Positions 18,101 to 26,695 of a DNA stretch of 64,000 bases are shown piece after piece. This DNA is from Herbinix sp. GTDB taxonomy: Bacteria > Bacillota > Clostridia > Lachnospirales > Lachnospiraceae. Location of the stretch: assembly GCA_029238935.1 (NCBI GenBank), contig JAQZBN010000006.1, positions 57,246 to 121,245 of the forward strand. The letters run 5' to 3'. A program made the translations under genes and the position numbers. Within the stretch, counting starts at the first letter, position 1. Every line of letters begins with the position of its first letter. Under the pieces are notes generated by a model. The model ran no database searches. It saw nothing but the letters and a program-made list of their open reading frames with translations, and had not been told where the DNA came from.

Positions 18101-18583
18101 ATGAAATTTAAAAGTATTATAAAAGCATTTGGACTTATGACTGCAGGTTTTGCAGCAGGAGCAATGATATTATCTAAAACTAAGAATAAAGTAATCAAAC
18201 AACGAGAAACAAAGGTTGATAAATTCAAAGGTTATTATGAGACATTAAACCAATGGATGCAGTTAAAGCAAGAAGGAAAATCTCTGGAGCAATATTTTGA
18301 TCAGAATGGATATAAGAGTATTGCGATTTATGGGATGGGTGAATTGGGAAACAGATTGTATTTTGATCTCAAAGATAGCAATATTCAAATAAAATACGCT
18401 ATCGATAAAAATGCTGAGAGAACTTACTCTGAACTAAACGTAGTAACATTAGAAGACGAACTGGAAGACGTTGATGCTATCGTAGTAAGTGCTGTTTTTG
18501 CTTTTGATGAAGCAGAGAAAGAGATTAGTAAAGTGATGAGCTGCCCTATTATTTCCTTGAAGGATGTTGTTTTTGAAATCTAA
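18101..18583 (+). CDS. Membrane-anchored Rossmann-module protein, copy 2
   Basis: 160 aa, paralogue of the protein at 15510 over its full length: hydrophobic N-terminal segment (LMTAGFAAGAMIL), basic linker, KFKGYYETLNQWMQLK, then AIYGMGELGNRLYFDL, YAIDKNAERTYSELNV, VDAIVVSAVFAFDEAEKEI and PIISLKDVVF. The two copies flank the fused glycosyltransferase and methyltransferase, as expected from a local duplication. Function unknown. Start ATG follows GGAAAGAAGGATG. Confidence 0.8.
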   Translation: MKFKSIIKAFGLMTAGFAAGAMILSKTKNKVIKQRETKVDKFKGYYETLNQWMQLKQEGKSLEQYFDQNGYKSIAIYGMGELGNRLYFDLKDSNIQIKYAIDKNAERTYSELNVVTLEDELEDVDAIVVSAVFAFDEAEKEISKVMSCPIISLKDVVFEI

Positions 18584-18648
18584 GGGCCGAAAGGATAATG
18601 ACAGAATCTTTATAATGAATATGCTAAAAAGAAGGATGGATACAATAA

Positions 18649-19578
18649 ATGAAAAACAATAATGAAATGAATATAGCTGTTACAATTGATGATAATTATG
18701 TGAAACCATTGATCGTTATGTTAACATCTCTCTTTGAAAATAATTCATGCTGCAAGTTCCATATCTTTTTAATACATTCTAATCTATCTAATACAAATAT
18801 TGAAAAGATAAACGGTAATGTAAGATTATATAATCAGAAGATTAGTATCATTCAATTAGATGATTCCTTGTTTGAAACGGCTACCAGTGTTGAACATGTT
18901 ACAAAAGAAACCTTTTATCGTCTATTACTGGCTGAAATATTACCCTCCTCACTGGATAGAATATTGTATTTAGATCCCGATATTATTATTAATGGTAATA
19001 TAGAAAAATTTTATAATAAGGATTTCAAAGGAAAGTTAGCCGTTGCAGCTCAAGTGGCGAAGGATGATTCGTATTATAAAAAAGAAAAAAAACGTCTTGG
19101 AATACCATTAAAATCGACTTATTTTAATGCAGGAGTAATATTATTTCATCTTTCCTTAATGAGAAATAGCGAAATCTTTAAGAAAGAAACCATGATTAAG
19201 TATGTGGTTGAACACAACAAAGATTTTTCAGAGGGAGACCAATCCTGTCTGAATGCACTATTATGGGACAAGGTCATCATTGTAAATTGTAATCTATATA
19301 ATTATGATACCAGATATTACTTTAGTTCAAAAAATAGGAACATAAAATTCATACTGTCAAATTTACATGAGCAATCAAATGTGAAAAGAAAAACACTAAT
19401 TATCCATTATCGTGGAGCAAGTAAACCTTGGCATAACAATTACTCAGGGAAGATGTGGCGTGCTTATTGGCGTTATGAAGCAAAGACAGAGTATAGACGT
19501 AATTTTATAAAGTATTTTATGATAAATAAATGCAACAATATAAAAGATTATGTAAAAGGCAGCATCTTATCTAAATAG
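18649..19578 (+). CDS. GT8 family glycosyltransferase
   Basis: 309 aa, GT-A retaining glycosyltransferase of the LgtC/galactosyl- or glucosyltransferase type. Motifs: NIAVTIDDNYVKPLIVMLTS at the start, RILYLDPDIIINGN with the metal-binding DPD near 109, YFNAGVILFHLSLM, EGDQSCLNALLWDKV, and C-terminal HYRGASKPWHNNY, the family's HxGxxKPW. Probably adds galactose or glucose to the growing glycan in the cytoplasm. The ATG follows AGAAGGATGG. Confidence 0.9.
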   Translation: MKNNNEMNIAVTIDDNYVKPLIVMLTSLFENNSCCKFHIFLIHSNLSNTNIEKINGNVRLYNQKISIIQLDDSLFETATSVEHVTKETFYRLLLAEILPSSLDRILYLDPDIIINGNIEKFYNKDFKGKLAVAAQVAKDDSYYKKEKKRLGIPLKSTYFNAGVILFHLSLMRNSEIFKKETMIKYVVEHNKDFSEGDQSCLNALLWDKVIIVNCNLYNYDTRYYFSSKNRNIKFILSNLHEQSNVKRKTLIIHYRGASKPWHNNYSGKMWRAYWRYEAKTEYRRNFIKYFMINKCNNIKDYVKGSILSK

Positions 19579-19601
19579 TGCATGATGAAGAAAGGATCAC
19601 A

Positions 19602-20345
19602 ATGAAAGAACTATCCAAAAGGAAGAATGATTTTTTTACTATAAAAAAAAGCGATAACGAAGACTTTAATCCGAGTTTGCGATCACTAAACAAACCAAAT
19701 TACCTGATCAGAAGAGCACTATATGATAGTAAACTAAACTATGTAAATAAAATCACCGGACGGGTATTAGATATTGGATGTGGTAGCAAACCTTACAAGA
19801 ATATGTTTGCCAGGGCTACGGAATATGTAGGTATGGATACCAAAATCAGCGGGCATAAGCATGTGAATGAAAATATAGACATCTATTATGATGGAAAGGT
19901 ATTCCCACTGGAAGAGAATGCTTTTGATAATGCAGTATGTTTTCAAGTTTTGGAACATGTTGAAGATATTGATTTATTTTTAGATGAAATAAGTAGGGTA
20001 ATAAAAAAGAACGGTTATATTCTTATTGATATGCCCTTCTTTTGGGAAGAACATGAGATGCCTTACGATTTTAGAAGATTAACCGAAAGCGGATTGAAAA
20101 ATATTCTTAAAAAACATCATTTTCAAGTAGTTAAGTATGAAAAATTCAATAATGGATTGGAGTTAATCCCGCAATTCCTAAATCTTTATTTACGTAAACT
20201 TTATAAACCGGGTATTCCTAAATTTTTAGTTGATTGGTTAGGAGTTATACCTATGAATCTATTAGGACTACTGCTGCAGAGTCTTCATATAAAAATTAAT
20301 ACAATGTATGGAGGACACGTTGTATTGGTAAAAAATATGAAGTAG
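19602..20345 (+). CDS. Class I SAM-dependent methyltransferase
   Basis: 247 aa. VLDIGCGSKPYKNMF near residue 55 is motif I for S-adenosylmethionine; FPLEENAFDNAVCFQVLEHVED and RVIKKNGYILIDMPFFWEEH follow the methyltransferase type-11 pattern, with a His/Glu-rich loop and a C-terminal hydrophobic stretch. ATG at 19602 is preferred because AAAGGA lies 6 bases upstream; a GTG at 19578 overlapping the preceding stop is an alternative. It probably methylates a glycan sugar. Confidence 0.87.
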   Translation: MKELSKRKNDFFTIKKSDNEDFNPSLRSLNKPNYLIRRALYDSKLNYVNKITGRVLDIGCGSKPYKNMFARATEYVGMDTKISGHKHVNENIDIYYDGKVFPLEENAFDNAVCFQVLEHVEDIDLFLDEISRVIKKNGYILIDMPFFWEEHEMPYDFRRLTESGLKNILKKHHFQVVKYEKFNNGLELIPQFLNLYLRKLYKPGIPKFLVDWLGVIPMNLLGLLLQSLHIKINTMYGGHVVLVKNMK

Positions 20346-20471
20346 GTAGCTAAAGAGGTAAATAAAAGTCGTGACTGATCATTATTGCTAATATATACAG
20401 TTATTATATTGCAATAAAAGTTACTGAGATTACAAAGATACCATTGTAATGATTGGAGGAAATTAGCATTC

Positions 20472-21386
20472 ATGTTAAATGATGAAATAATGGTTAGTGT
20501 TTATATGTTGACTTACCAACATGTTAAATATATCAAACAAGCGTTGGAAAGCGTCCTTATGCAGAAGGTTTCATTTCGATATGAAATAGTAATTGGTGAT
20601 GATTTTTCTACAGATGGAACGAGAGACATATTAATTGATTATAAGAATAAATATCCTGATCTCATCCGATTATTTTTAAATAATAAAAATTTAGGTGTCA
20701 GTAACAATGTTCGTAATATGAATAATAGATGTTTAGGAAAATACATCGCTTTTTTAGAAGGTGATGATTATTGGACAGATCATACAAAATTACAACAGCA
20801 AGTAGATTTCCTCGAGAATAATCCCGAGTATTCCGCAGTTTATCATGATGCTAATATAATCGGAGATGATCCAAGAAACTGTAAGCTATATAAAGTGTCC
20901 CATCGTGATATTTCAGATTTAAAGGATTATTTTAAAGATTATCCAACGATACCAACGGCATCATTAGTAATGATGAATATCTTTCGGGATCAGAATTATG
21001 ATAAATATTTTACCAAAACGTTATTTATTTCGGATCGGATTACCCAATCACTAGTATTGAGATATGGTAAAATGAAATATTTAGACAGAAAGATGAGTAC
21101 GTATCGTTACATGACGAGAGGTAAATTATCTTTTTCATCACAAGATTATATCTTTAAAAAGAAAGATTTTATAAAAGCGTTGAAGGTACAACGAGCGATT
21201 GCATCGCAGGATAGTATTTCTATCATTAATGATTATATTGAACAGGTTCAATTAGATTTACTAAAAGTGTGCTATAAGCAGCATAAGTATAAAGACTTTT
21301 ATGATATATGGAAGAACGATGTATCAACGGCTGAGAAATATAGAATAGTGAAAAACATATTTCAAAATATATATAAACGAAGATAA
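20472..21386 (+). CDS. GT2 family glycosyltransferase
   Basis: 304 aa, GT-A domain in the first 220 residues: VSVYMLTYQHVKYIKQALES, IVIGDDFSTDGTRDIL, NVRNMNNRCLGKYIAFLEGD and GDDYWTD (metal-binding DDY). It resembles capsule and O-antigen glycosyltransferases that start with MVSVxMxTYNH. No extra module at the C-terminus, unlike its neighbours. GGAGG lies 11 bases upstream of the ATG at 20472; an in-frame ATG at 20487 is an alternative. The 126-base gap in front holds nothing I can name. Confidence 0.87.
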   Translation: MLNDEIMVSVYMLTYQHVKYIKQALESVLMQKVSFRYEIVIGDDFSTDGTRDILIDYKNKYPDLIRLFLNNKNLGVSNNVRNMNNRCLGKYIAFLEGDDYWTDHTKLQQQVDFLENNPEYSAVYHDANIIGDDPRNCKLYKVSHRDISDLKDYFKDYPTIPTASLVMMNIFRDQNYDKYFTKTLFISDRITQSLVLRYGKMKYLDRKMSTYRYMTRGKLSFSSQDYIFKKKDFIKALKVQRAIASQDSISIINDYIEQVQLDLLKVCYKQHKYKDFYDIWKNDVSTAEKYRIVKNIFQNIYKRR

Positions 21387-21530
21387 ATACTTAATATGAG
21401 CCTTTGTATTTAGAAGTTGAATACCGATAATAACGTAAAGAAGTGTCTATGAAAGAAATGCACTTATAACTTGTCGAGTTTCTTCTTACGTTTCTCAATA
21501 TAGGATTAAAGATATAGGTAGGAGATTAAC

Positions 21531-22631
21531 ATGGATTTAATTCAAGTAACTCGCTCATCAATGCCAGAGTTCGAGGAATATATAGAAGAAATTAGAGATT
21601 TATGGGATAGCCATTGGATTACCAATATGGGGATAAAGCACAATCAACTAGAGAAGGAATTATTAGCGTATTTAAATACTCCTAACATTACTCTTTTTAC
21701 GAATGGACATCTAGCACTAGAATGTGCAATAGCTGCTTTTAACTTGACGGGAGAAGTGATTACTACTCCCTTCACCTTTGCATCGACAACCCATGCTATA
21801 GTGAGAAATGGCTTAGATCCCGTATTTTGTGATGTGAATCCGGATGATTATACCATCGATGTAGAACGGTTGGAAGATTTAATAACAGAAAAAACATCTG
21901 CAATTATACCTGTCCATGTTTACGGAAACATATGCAATGTGTATGAGATAGAAAGAATAGCAAAAAAACATAATTTAAAGGTTATATATGACGCAGCACA
22001 TGCTTTTGGTGTAACTGTTGATGGTGTGGGTATTGCTAATTTTGGTGATGCATCCATGTTTAGTTTTCATGCAACAAAAATATTTAATACAATTGAGGGT
22101 GGGGCAATCACCTATAAAGATGAAAAGCTATCCAAGGTATTGTATGATATCAAAAATTTCGGCATAACAGGACCAGAAACAGTGGAATATGTTGGCGGAA
22201 ATGCCAAAATGAATGAATTTCAAGCTGCAATGGGAATATGTAATCTACGTCATGTCAATGATGATATAAAGAAAAGAAGAATTGTAGTTGAAAGATATAT
22301 GGAACAGCTAGCTGGAATTGAAGGAATTAAGTTAATGAAATCCCAGCCCGGAGTACAACAGAATTACTCGTATTTTCCGGTTGTATTTGAGGGATATCAA
22401 TCGAATCGTAATGATGTATATGATATTTTAAAGAATAATAATATTATCGCTCGTAAATATTTTTATCCTCTTACAAATAGCTATGAATGTTATAAAGGCA
22501 AGTTTAATATAGAACATACACCAGTTGCTAAATATATATCAGAGCATGTACTATCATTACCTCTTTATTCTGATTTAGCGCTTGAAGACGTAAATAGAAT
22601 TTGCGCTTTAATACGAAACAGCAATGAATAA
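21531..22631 (+). CDS. DegT/DnrJ/EryC1/StrS family sugar aminotransferase
   Basis: 366 aa, PLP-dependent nucleotide-sugar aminotransferase of full family length. Lys183 in FHATKIFNTIEGGA is the expected PLP lysine and Asp154 in YDAAHAFG the ring-nitrogen aspartate; FTFASTTHAI and PVHVYGN are family motifs. The closest look-alikes I know are enzymes that aminate a dTDP- or UDP-4-keto-6-deoxyhexose, such as VioA; the substrate here is unproven. No 4,6-dehydratase gene is in the window, so its substrate must come from elsewhere. Start ATG follows TAGGAGATTAAC. Confidence 0.9.
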   Translation: MDLIQVTRSSMPEFEEYIEEIRDLWDSHWITNMGIKHNQLEKELLAYLNTPNITLFTNGHLALECAIAAFNLTGEVITTPFTFASTTHAIVRNGLDPVFCDVNPDDYTIDVERLEDLITEKTSAIIPVHVYGNICNVYEIERIAKKHNLKVIYDAAHAFGVTVDGVGIANFGDASMFSFHATKIFNTIEGGAITYKDEKLSKVLYDIKNFGITGPETVEYVGGNAKMNEFQAAMGICNLRHVNDDIKKRRIVVERYMEQLAGIEGIKLMKSQPGVQQNYSYFPVVFEGYQSNRNDVYDILKNNNIIARKYFYPLTNSYECYKGKFNIEHTPVAKYISEHVLSLPLYSDLALEDVNRICALIRNSNE

Positions 22632-22666
22632 AAAGATGAGATATATTCATCTATGGAGGCAGTGCA

Positions 22667-24355
22667 TTGGATAATAATATGAAACGTATTTTTCAACATA
22701 ACATAAATCTCATCAGTAATATTGAAAAGATGGTGTATCAATTTAGGATACAAAACTATGATTTTGCATTAAGAAGTGCTTCGGAATGCATCAATGTTTT
22801 TAGCACCTACTTAAATATCCTTTTAGAACAACAAAGGTATTTTAACGAAAACTATATCATAATCGATCAAGCTATCATTACAGAGATGCTTACTGAATTG
22901 TTGAATGCGCAGGAAAATCAGGATTACATTTTGCTCTCTGATTTATATGAGCTGAAATTCCTACCGTTTTTATATCAATTGCAGGAAATAATTATATATA
23001 ATTCTGATATAACCATGGATGATGCTTTCTTGGAGACAGTGGAAGTAATGAATCAGACACACCCGGAACTCACCACTTTACTAATAAATCAAGCAAAGCA
23101 TCCATCGTTGCAAATCCAACATTGTGAAATTGAGTATACGGCCAGCGGATTAAAAACTATCGTTATACAGAAGGAACATAGTAAAAAAATATATATGCAT
23201 AGCAACCGTAGTGCTTCCTTTGAAGCATTTCTTTTAGCCAATTCCTGGTATACTGAAGAAAAGTCGATCTATTTGGTATATGGGCTGGGGTGTGGTTATC
23301 ATATTCAAGAGTTGTTAAATCTAGATAGTAATATCAAGATTGAAGTGTATGAAGGAGATTTGCAGATTATTTATTTGGCAGCTGCGAATGATGGGTTTGT
23401 TAATATTCTAAGAAGCCAAAGAGTAAGCATTATTCATGATCCGGAGTATAAAAAGTTAATGGAACGGTTACAGGAAATGACGGATGATATGGAATTTGTA
23501 ATCCACCATCCTTCATTATATAACATCAAAAATCAGGCAGTTAGAACATCATTGGAAGAATATTTTATCCATTACAGTTCGATTAAAAATCAAAGCCGTC
23601 TTTTAAATAGTAACTTTCATAAAAATCTAAAAAATTATGATAATTTTGTGGATGTGCTGGTTTCGAAATTTACAGGAAAAGATCTTTATATCATAGCAGC
23701 TGGACCCTCCTTGGATAAAAATTTTCTTGAACTAAAAAATCTAAATAGAGATGATTCCATAATTCTTGCAACAGGAACTGTTTTCCGTAAACTTCTAAGA
23801 GCAAATATAATTCCTGATTATGTCATCGTAACTGATGCAAATCCCAGAGTTTATAAACAAATTTCTCAATTAGAGCAACAGACAGTTCCAATGTTATTTC
23901 TATCTACAGCATATTTTGGATTTGCAGAAAAGTATTCAGGAAAAAAATATATGATATGCCAAGAAGGATACCCGAAAGCGGAGGAATTTGCAAAGAAACA
24001 TAATCATCATAGTTTTCAAACCGGAGGATCGGTAAGCACAACAGCATTAGATCTTGGGATTTATTTTGGATGCAAGAGAATTATCTTTCTTGGTCTAGAT
24101 CTGGCCTATACAAATGATTTAGTTCATGCTTCAGATACTTCGAGAAGAAAGTTACAAGACATAGAACACTTAATTCAAATTTCCGATATATACGGGAAAC
24201 CTGTTTATACCACTAAAGTTTTAAATATCTATCGTAAATGGATCGAAGACAGAATTAAAGGTATCTCAAGTATTGAATTGATTGATGCGACAGAAGGCGG
24301 AGCGAAAATAGAAGGAATGAAGATAGCAAACCTTAAACAAGTAATAACAGGATAA
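22667..24355 (+). CDS. Maf-like flagellin glycosylation factor with N-terminal helical domain
   Basis: 562 aa. Residues 1-105 are the helical domain that is a separate gene at 1144. A middle region (about 130-310) with LVYGLGCGYHIQELLNL and VYEGDLQIIYLA looks like a degenerate nucleotide-binding fold. The MptE-like DUF115 core starts near 340 with IIAAGPSLDKNFLEL, followed by PDYVIVTDANP, FQTGGSVSTTALDLGIYFG and FLGLDLAYTNDLVHASD. It ends shortly after EGGAKIEGM and lacks the long helical tail of the protein at 1465. TTG start supported by GGAGG 7 bases upstream. Likely transfers a nonulosonic acid to flagellin or an acceptor glycan. Confidence 0.85.
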   Translation: MDNNMKRIFQHNINLISNIEKMVYQFRIQNYDFALRSASECINVFSTYLNILLEQQRYFNENYIIIDQAIITEMLTELLNAQENQDYILLSDLYELKFLPFLYQLQEIIIYNSDITMDDAFLETVEVMNQTHPELTTLLINQAKHPSLQIQHCEIEYTASGLKTIVIQKEHSKKIYMHSNRSASFEAFLLANSWYTEEKSIYLVYGLGCGYHIQELLNLDSNIKIEVYEGDLQIIYLAAANDGFVNILRSQRVSIIHDPEYKKLMERLQEMTDDMEFVIHHPSLYNIKNQAVRTSLEEYFIHYSSIKNQSRLLNSNFHKNLKNYDNFVDVLVSKFTGKDLYIIAAGPSLDKNFLELKNLNRDDSIILATGTVFRKLLRANIIPDYVIVTDANPRVYKQISQLEQQTVPMLFLSTAYFGFAEKYSGKKYMICQEGYPKAEEFAKKHNHHSFQTGGSVSTTALDLGIYFGCKRIIFLGLDLAYTNDLVHASDTSRRKLQDIEHLIQISDIYGKPVYTTKVLNIYRKWIEDRIKGISSIELIDATEGGAKIEGMKIANLKQVITG

Positions 24356-24419
24356 AAACTAAAAGTAGGATGAAGTTTATATGTAAGTAGTTACATTAAC
24401 TTTTATCATAGTTAGAATG

Positions 24420-24501
24420 GCACTATTGATAAAGCATGATATCCATAAAAGCTATATTATCGCTAAGATGGATCAATGATTTTATCAAACGGTGCTTTTT
24501 T
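24420..24501 (+). terminator. Terminator closing the glycosylation operon
   Basis: CAC and TGATAAA (24421-24433) can pair with TTTATCA and GTG (24481-24494), with an internal mismatch, followed by a six-T run at 24496-24501. The stem encloses about 47 bases. It separates the long gene series from the sigma-D-like promoter that follows. Confidence 0.55.
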
Positions 24502-24608
24502 AACGTAAGAAAATCTTAAGGAAATTAAAATAATTTTCAAATGCTTTTTACTTGTAAAATTAGGGAAAAAAGAATACAATATAATCTAGGAAAATAGGTA
24601 TAAAGACT

Positions 24609-24635
24609 TAAGAGGATATAGACTTTAGCCGATAT
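24609..24635 (+). promoter_or_regulatory. Sigma-D type promoter of the surface protein gene
   Basis: TAAG at 24609-24612, a 15-base spacer and GCCGATAT at 24628-24635. The -10 octamer is identical to that of the flagellin promoter and is followed by a similar AT-rich stretch. Confidence 0.7.
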
Positions 24636-24737
24636 GTATAGTATAGAACTACAGTTAAGTTATGCGTTTCAAAAGACAAAAGGTTATGTGTATTGATTAG
24701 GCACAGGTATCTTGATTTACAGCTTGGAGGTAGAGGA

Positions 24738-26687
24738 ATGAAGAAGAAATTTATAGTTACAAAAGTAAATACTATGATAGTATTTAGCTTGATTTTATTT
24801 AGTGTGGTTCTTCTTAAGAACCCTGCGGTCGCTGCTGCTGCGCCCGTTACCGTGAATACCGTTGATTATATAGATGAAAATCTTATCATAAACAATAACG
24901 GTAGTACTAAAATCTATTATGCATTAGAGGCAGATGCAGCAAAAGATAAGTGGGAGGTCATAGAAGCTGATGCTGGTGCTACTACTTCCATCGACTTATC
25001 TTGGTTGACGGACTCCATTGACAATGAGTTAAAGATCAAAGGTGATGATGGTGTAAAAGCAACTGTTACAATAAAAGAAAGGACAGATAAACTTGAGGTA
25101 TCCATTAACTATTTGTCCGTTGATTCCATTGCTAAAACAAGCACTATTGGACCACTTTTAAATATTATGACCACGGCAGGAACTGCAACTAAGCCAATTC
25201 TGTACAACGATTTGGAGTGGAAAAAAGGTGATACAGGTAATTGGAAGGATGTATCACTTTTAACGGTAGCCCAACTGGAGAAGTTCCAAATTAAAGGAAC
25301 AGATCTTTTCTTTCGAATTAAAGCTATAAATGCTAACACGGTAAGTGGAATATCTCCGGATGGTTTTTCAGGTAACAGAGTAAGCAAAGAGGCAAAACTT
25401 AAGATTGCTAAAAAAGCTAGTCCTATGGTAGTAGGAATTGATGGTTCTAGGTTTACTGCAGCTATCAAATATGGAAAGGAATACCGAATTACTACATCCA
25501 ATGGATCCACTAATGTCACAACCAACTGGATTCCTGTTAAGGACAAGTCCATTAAAAACTTGCCTTTGGCAACGATTTATGCAAGTAATGCGAATGGAAC
25601 GACAATACCATTCCCTGGATCAATTATAGAAATTCGTGATTATTCAACTAGTAAGGCAGCATCCTCAAAGATAACAAAAATTACTTTGAATGCGCAAAGA
25701 ACACTACCAGGAACAATAACGGAAGGGAAAGCACCATATCCTGCTGTAGCTGGAGACAATAATATTTATATTAATTATAACGGAACTACCAATGTTAGTA
25801 TCACAGTACCATCCGCATCAACCAGTAATCCGTATGAATATACGATCGTTAAGCCAGGAAGTACGTTTAGCATTGAAAAGGCTACTTGGACATCAATCAC
25901 AAAGAATACAGAATACAAAATTACAGCCACCAAAGCTGTGGATGGCGGTGATTTATATATTCGACAAAAGGAAATTAAATCAAAGGAAGCAACGAATTCA
26001 TCACCGGCAGTGGCATATGCATTAGCTTCTACCTATGGTAAATATCGTTTATCCTATCCTTCTGTTCCTAAGATTACAGATGGTAACCTGACCTTTATTA
26101 AAGGATTTACGAATGACTTGACATTTACAATTAAGCTCAACGAATTAGGTAAATTACCATTTGAAACAGTTGTTAAGAGTATTAAGTTAGGATCAAAAGA
26201 TTTACTATTTTCAACTTCCGTGACACCTGATTTAGGAGGTGGAGCAGGTTCAACAAGTATTGTTTATACGATGACAGTAACGTTAAAGAAAGATTCCTTA
26301 GAGGAACTTCCTGTTTCTGCAAATAAACCAATCACGATATACTATGGAAGTGGATCAGATAAGACATCAGTGAAGTTAACAGTTAAAAATCCAACTCCTG
26401 CTTTACCACTGACAGCCTCCCCTACGTTGGGTAGCGCAACGGGTAAAACCGCAATTTTAGTAACCAGCCCAGTCGCATCAGGGAATAAATTAGTTTACAC
26501 CATTGATGATGCTGAAGTGAAAGATAAGAAACAGGAGGAAAAAATTACTACAGGCATAGATTATACATCAGGATCTGATATAACCGTCACAGCATCAAAA
26601 TATGTGACAGTATATGAAGTGAATAGCACAACCAATAATATTGTAAAATATAAGAGTATTGCAATAACTGCTGATAATATAAAATAG
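24738..26687 (+). CDS. Secreted surface protein of unknown function
   Basis: 649 aa. A Sec signal peptide is clear: MKKKF basic start, hydrophobic TMIVFSLILFSVVLL and a likely cleavage after AVAAAA (about residue 34). The mature part is rich in Thr, Ser, Asn, Lys and short beta-strands and nearly cysteine-free, as in surface or S-layer-like proteins. Similar short blocks recur (IINNNGSTKIYYALE near 55; IYINYNGTTNVSITV near 345), suggesting repeated beta domains. No SLH, LPXTG or other anchor is visible. ATG at 24738 is chosen because GGAGG lies 7 bases upstream. The sigma-D-like promoter and position inside the flagellin glycosylation island suggest it is made with flagella; whether it is glycosylated is open. 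Confidence 0.8.
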   Translation: MKKKFIVTKVNTMIVFSLILFSVVLLKNPAVAAAAPVTVNTVDYIDENLIINNNGSTKIYYALEADAAKDKWEVIEADAGATTSIDLSWLTDSIDNELKIKGDDGVKATVTIKERTDKLEVSINYLSVDSIAKTSTIGPLLNIMTTAGTATKPILYNDLEWKKGDTGNWKDVSLLTVAQLEKFQIKGTDLFFRIKAINANTVSGISPDGFSGNRVSKEAKLKIAKKASPMVVGIDGSRFTAAIKYGKEYRITTSNGSTNVTTNWIPVKDKSIKNLPLATIYASNANGTTIPFPGSIIEIRDYSTSKAASSKITKITLNAQRTLPGTITEGKAPYPAVAGDNNIYINYNGTTNVSITVPSASTSNPYEYTIVKPGSTFSIEKATWTSITKNTEYKITATKAVDGGDLYIRQKEIKSKEATNSSPAVAYALASTYGKYRLSYPSVPKITDGNLTFIKGFTNDLTFTIKLNELGKLPFETVVKSIKLGSKDLLFSTSVTPDLGGGAGSTSIVYTMTVTLKKDSLEELPVSANKPITIYYGSGSDKTSVKLTVKNPTPALPLTASPTLGSATGKTAILVTSPVASGNKLVYTIDDAEVKDKKQEEKITTGIDYTSGSDITVTASKYVTVYEVNSTTNNIVKYKSIAITADNIK

Positions 26688-26695
26688 GAGACGAT

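Noticed and set aside
21404..21430. Sigma-D-like ACCGATAA before the aminotransferase gene
   Set aside because: The -10 match is fair, but the -35 at the right distance (TTGT) is poor and the bases around it do not resemble the other three sites.
21432..21493. Inverted repeat AACGTAAAGAA / TTCTTACGTT as a terminator
   Set aside because: The stem has a bulge and there is no clean T run; I could not support it as a terminator.
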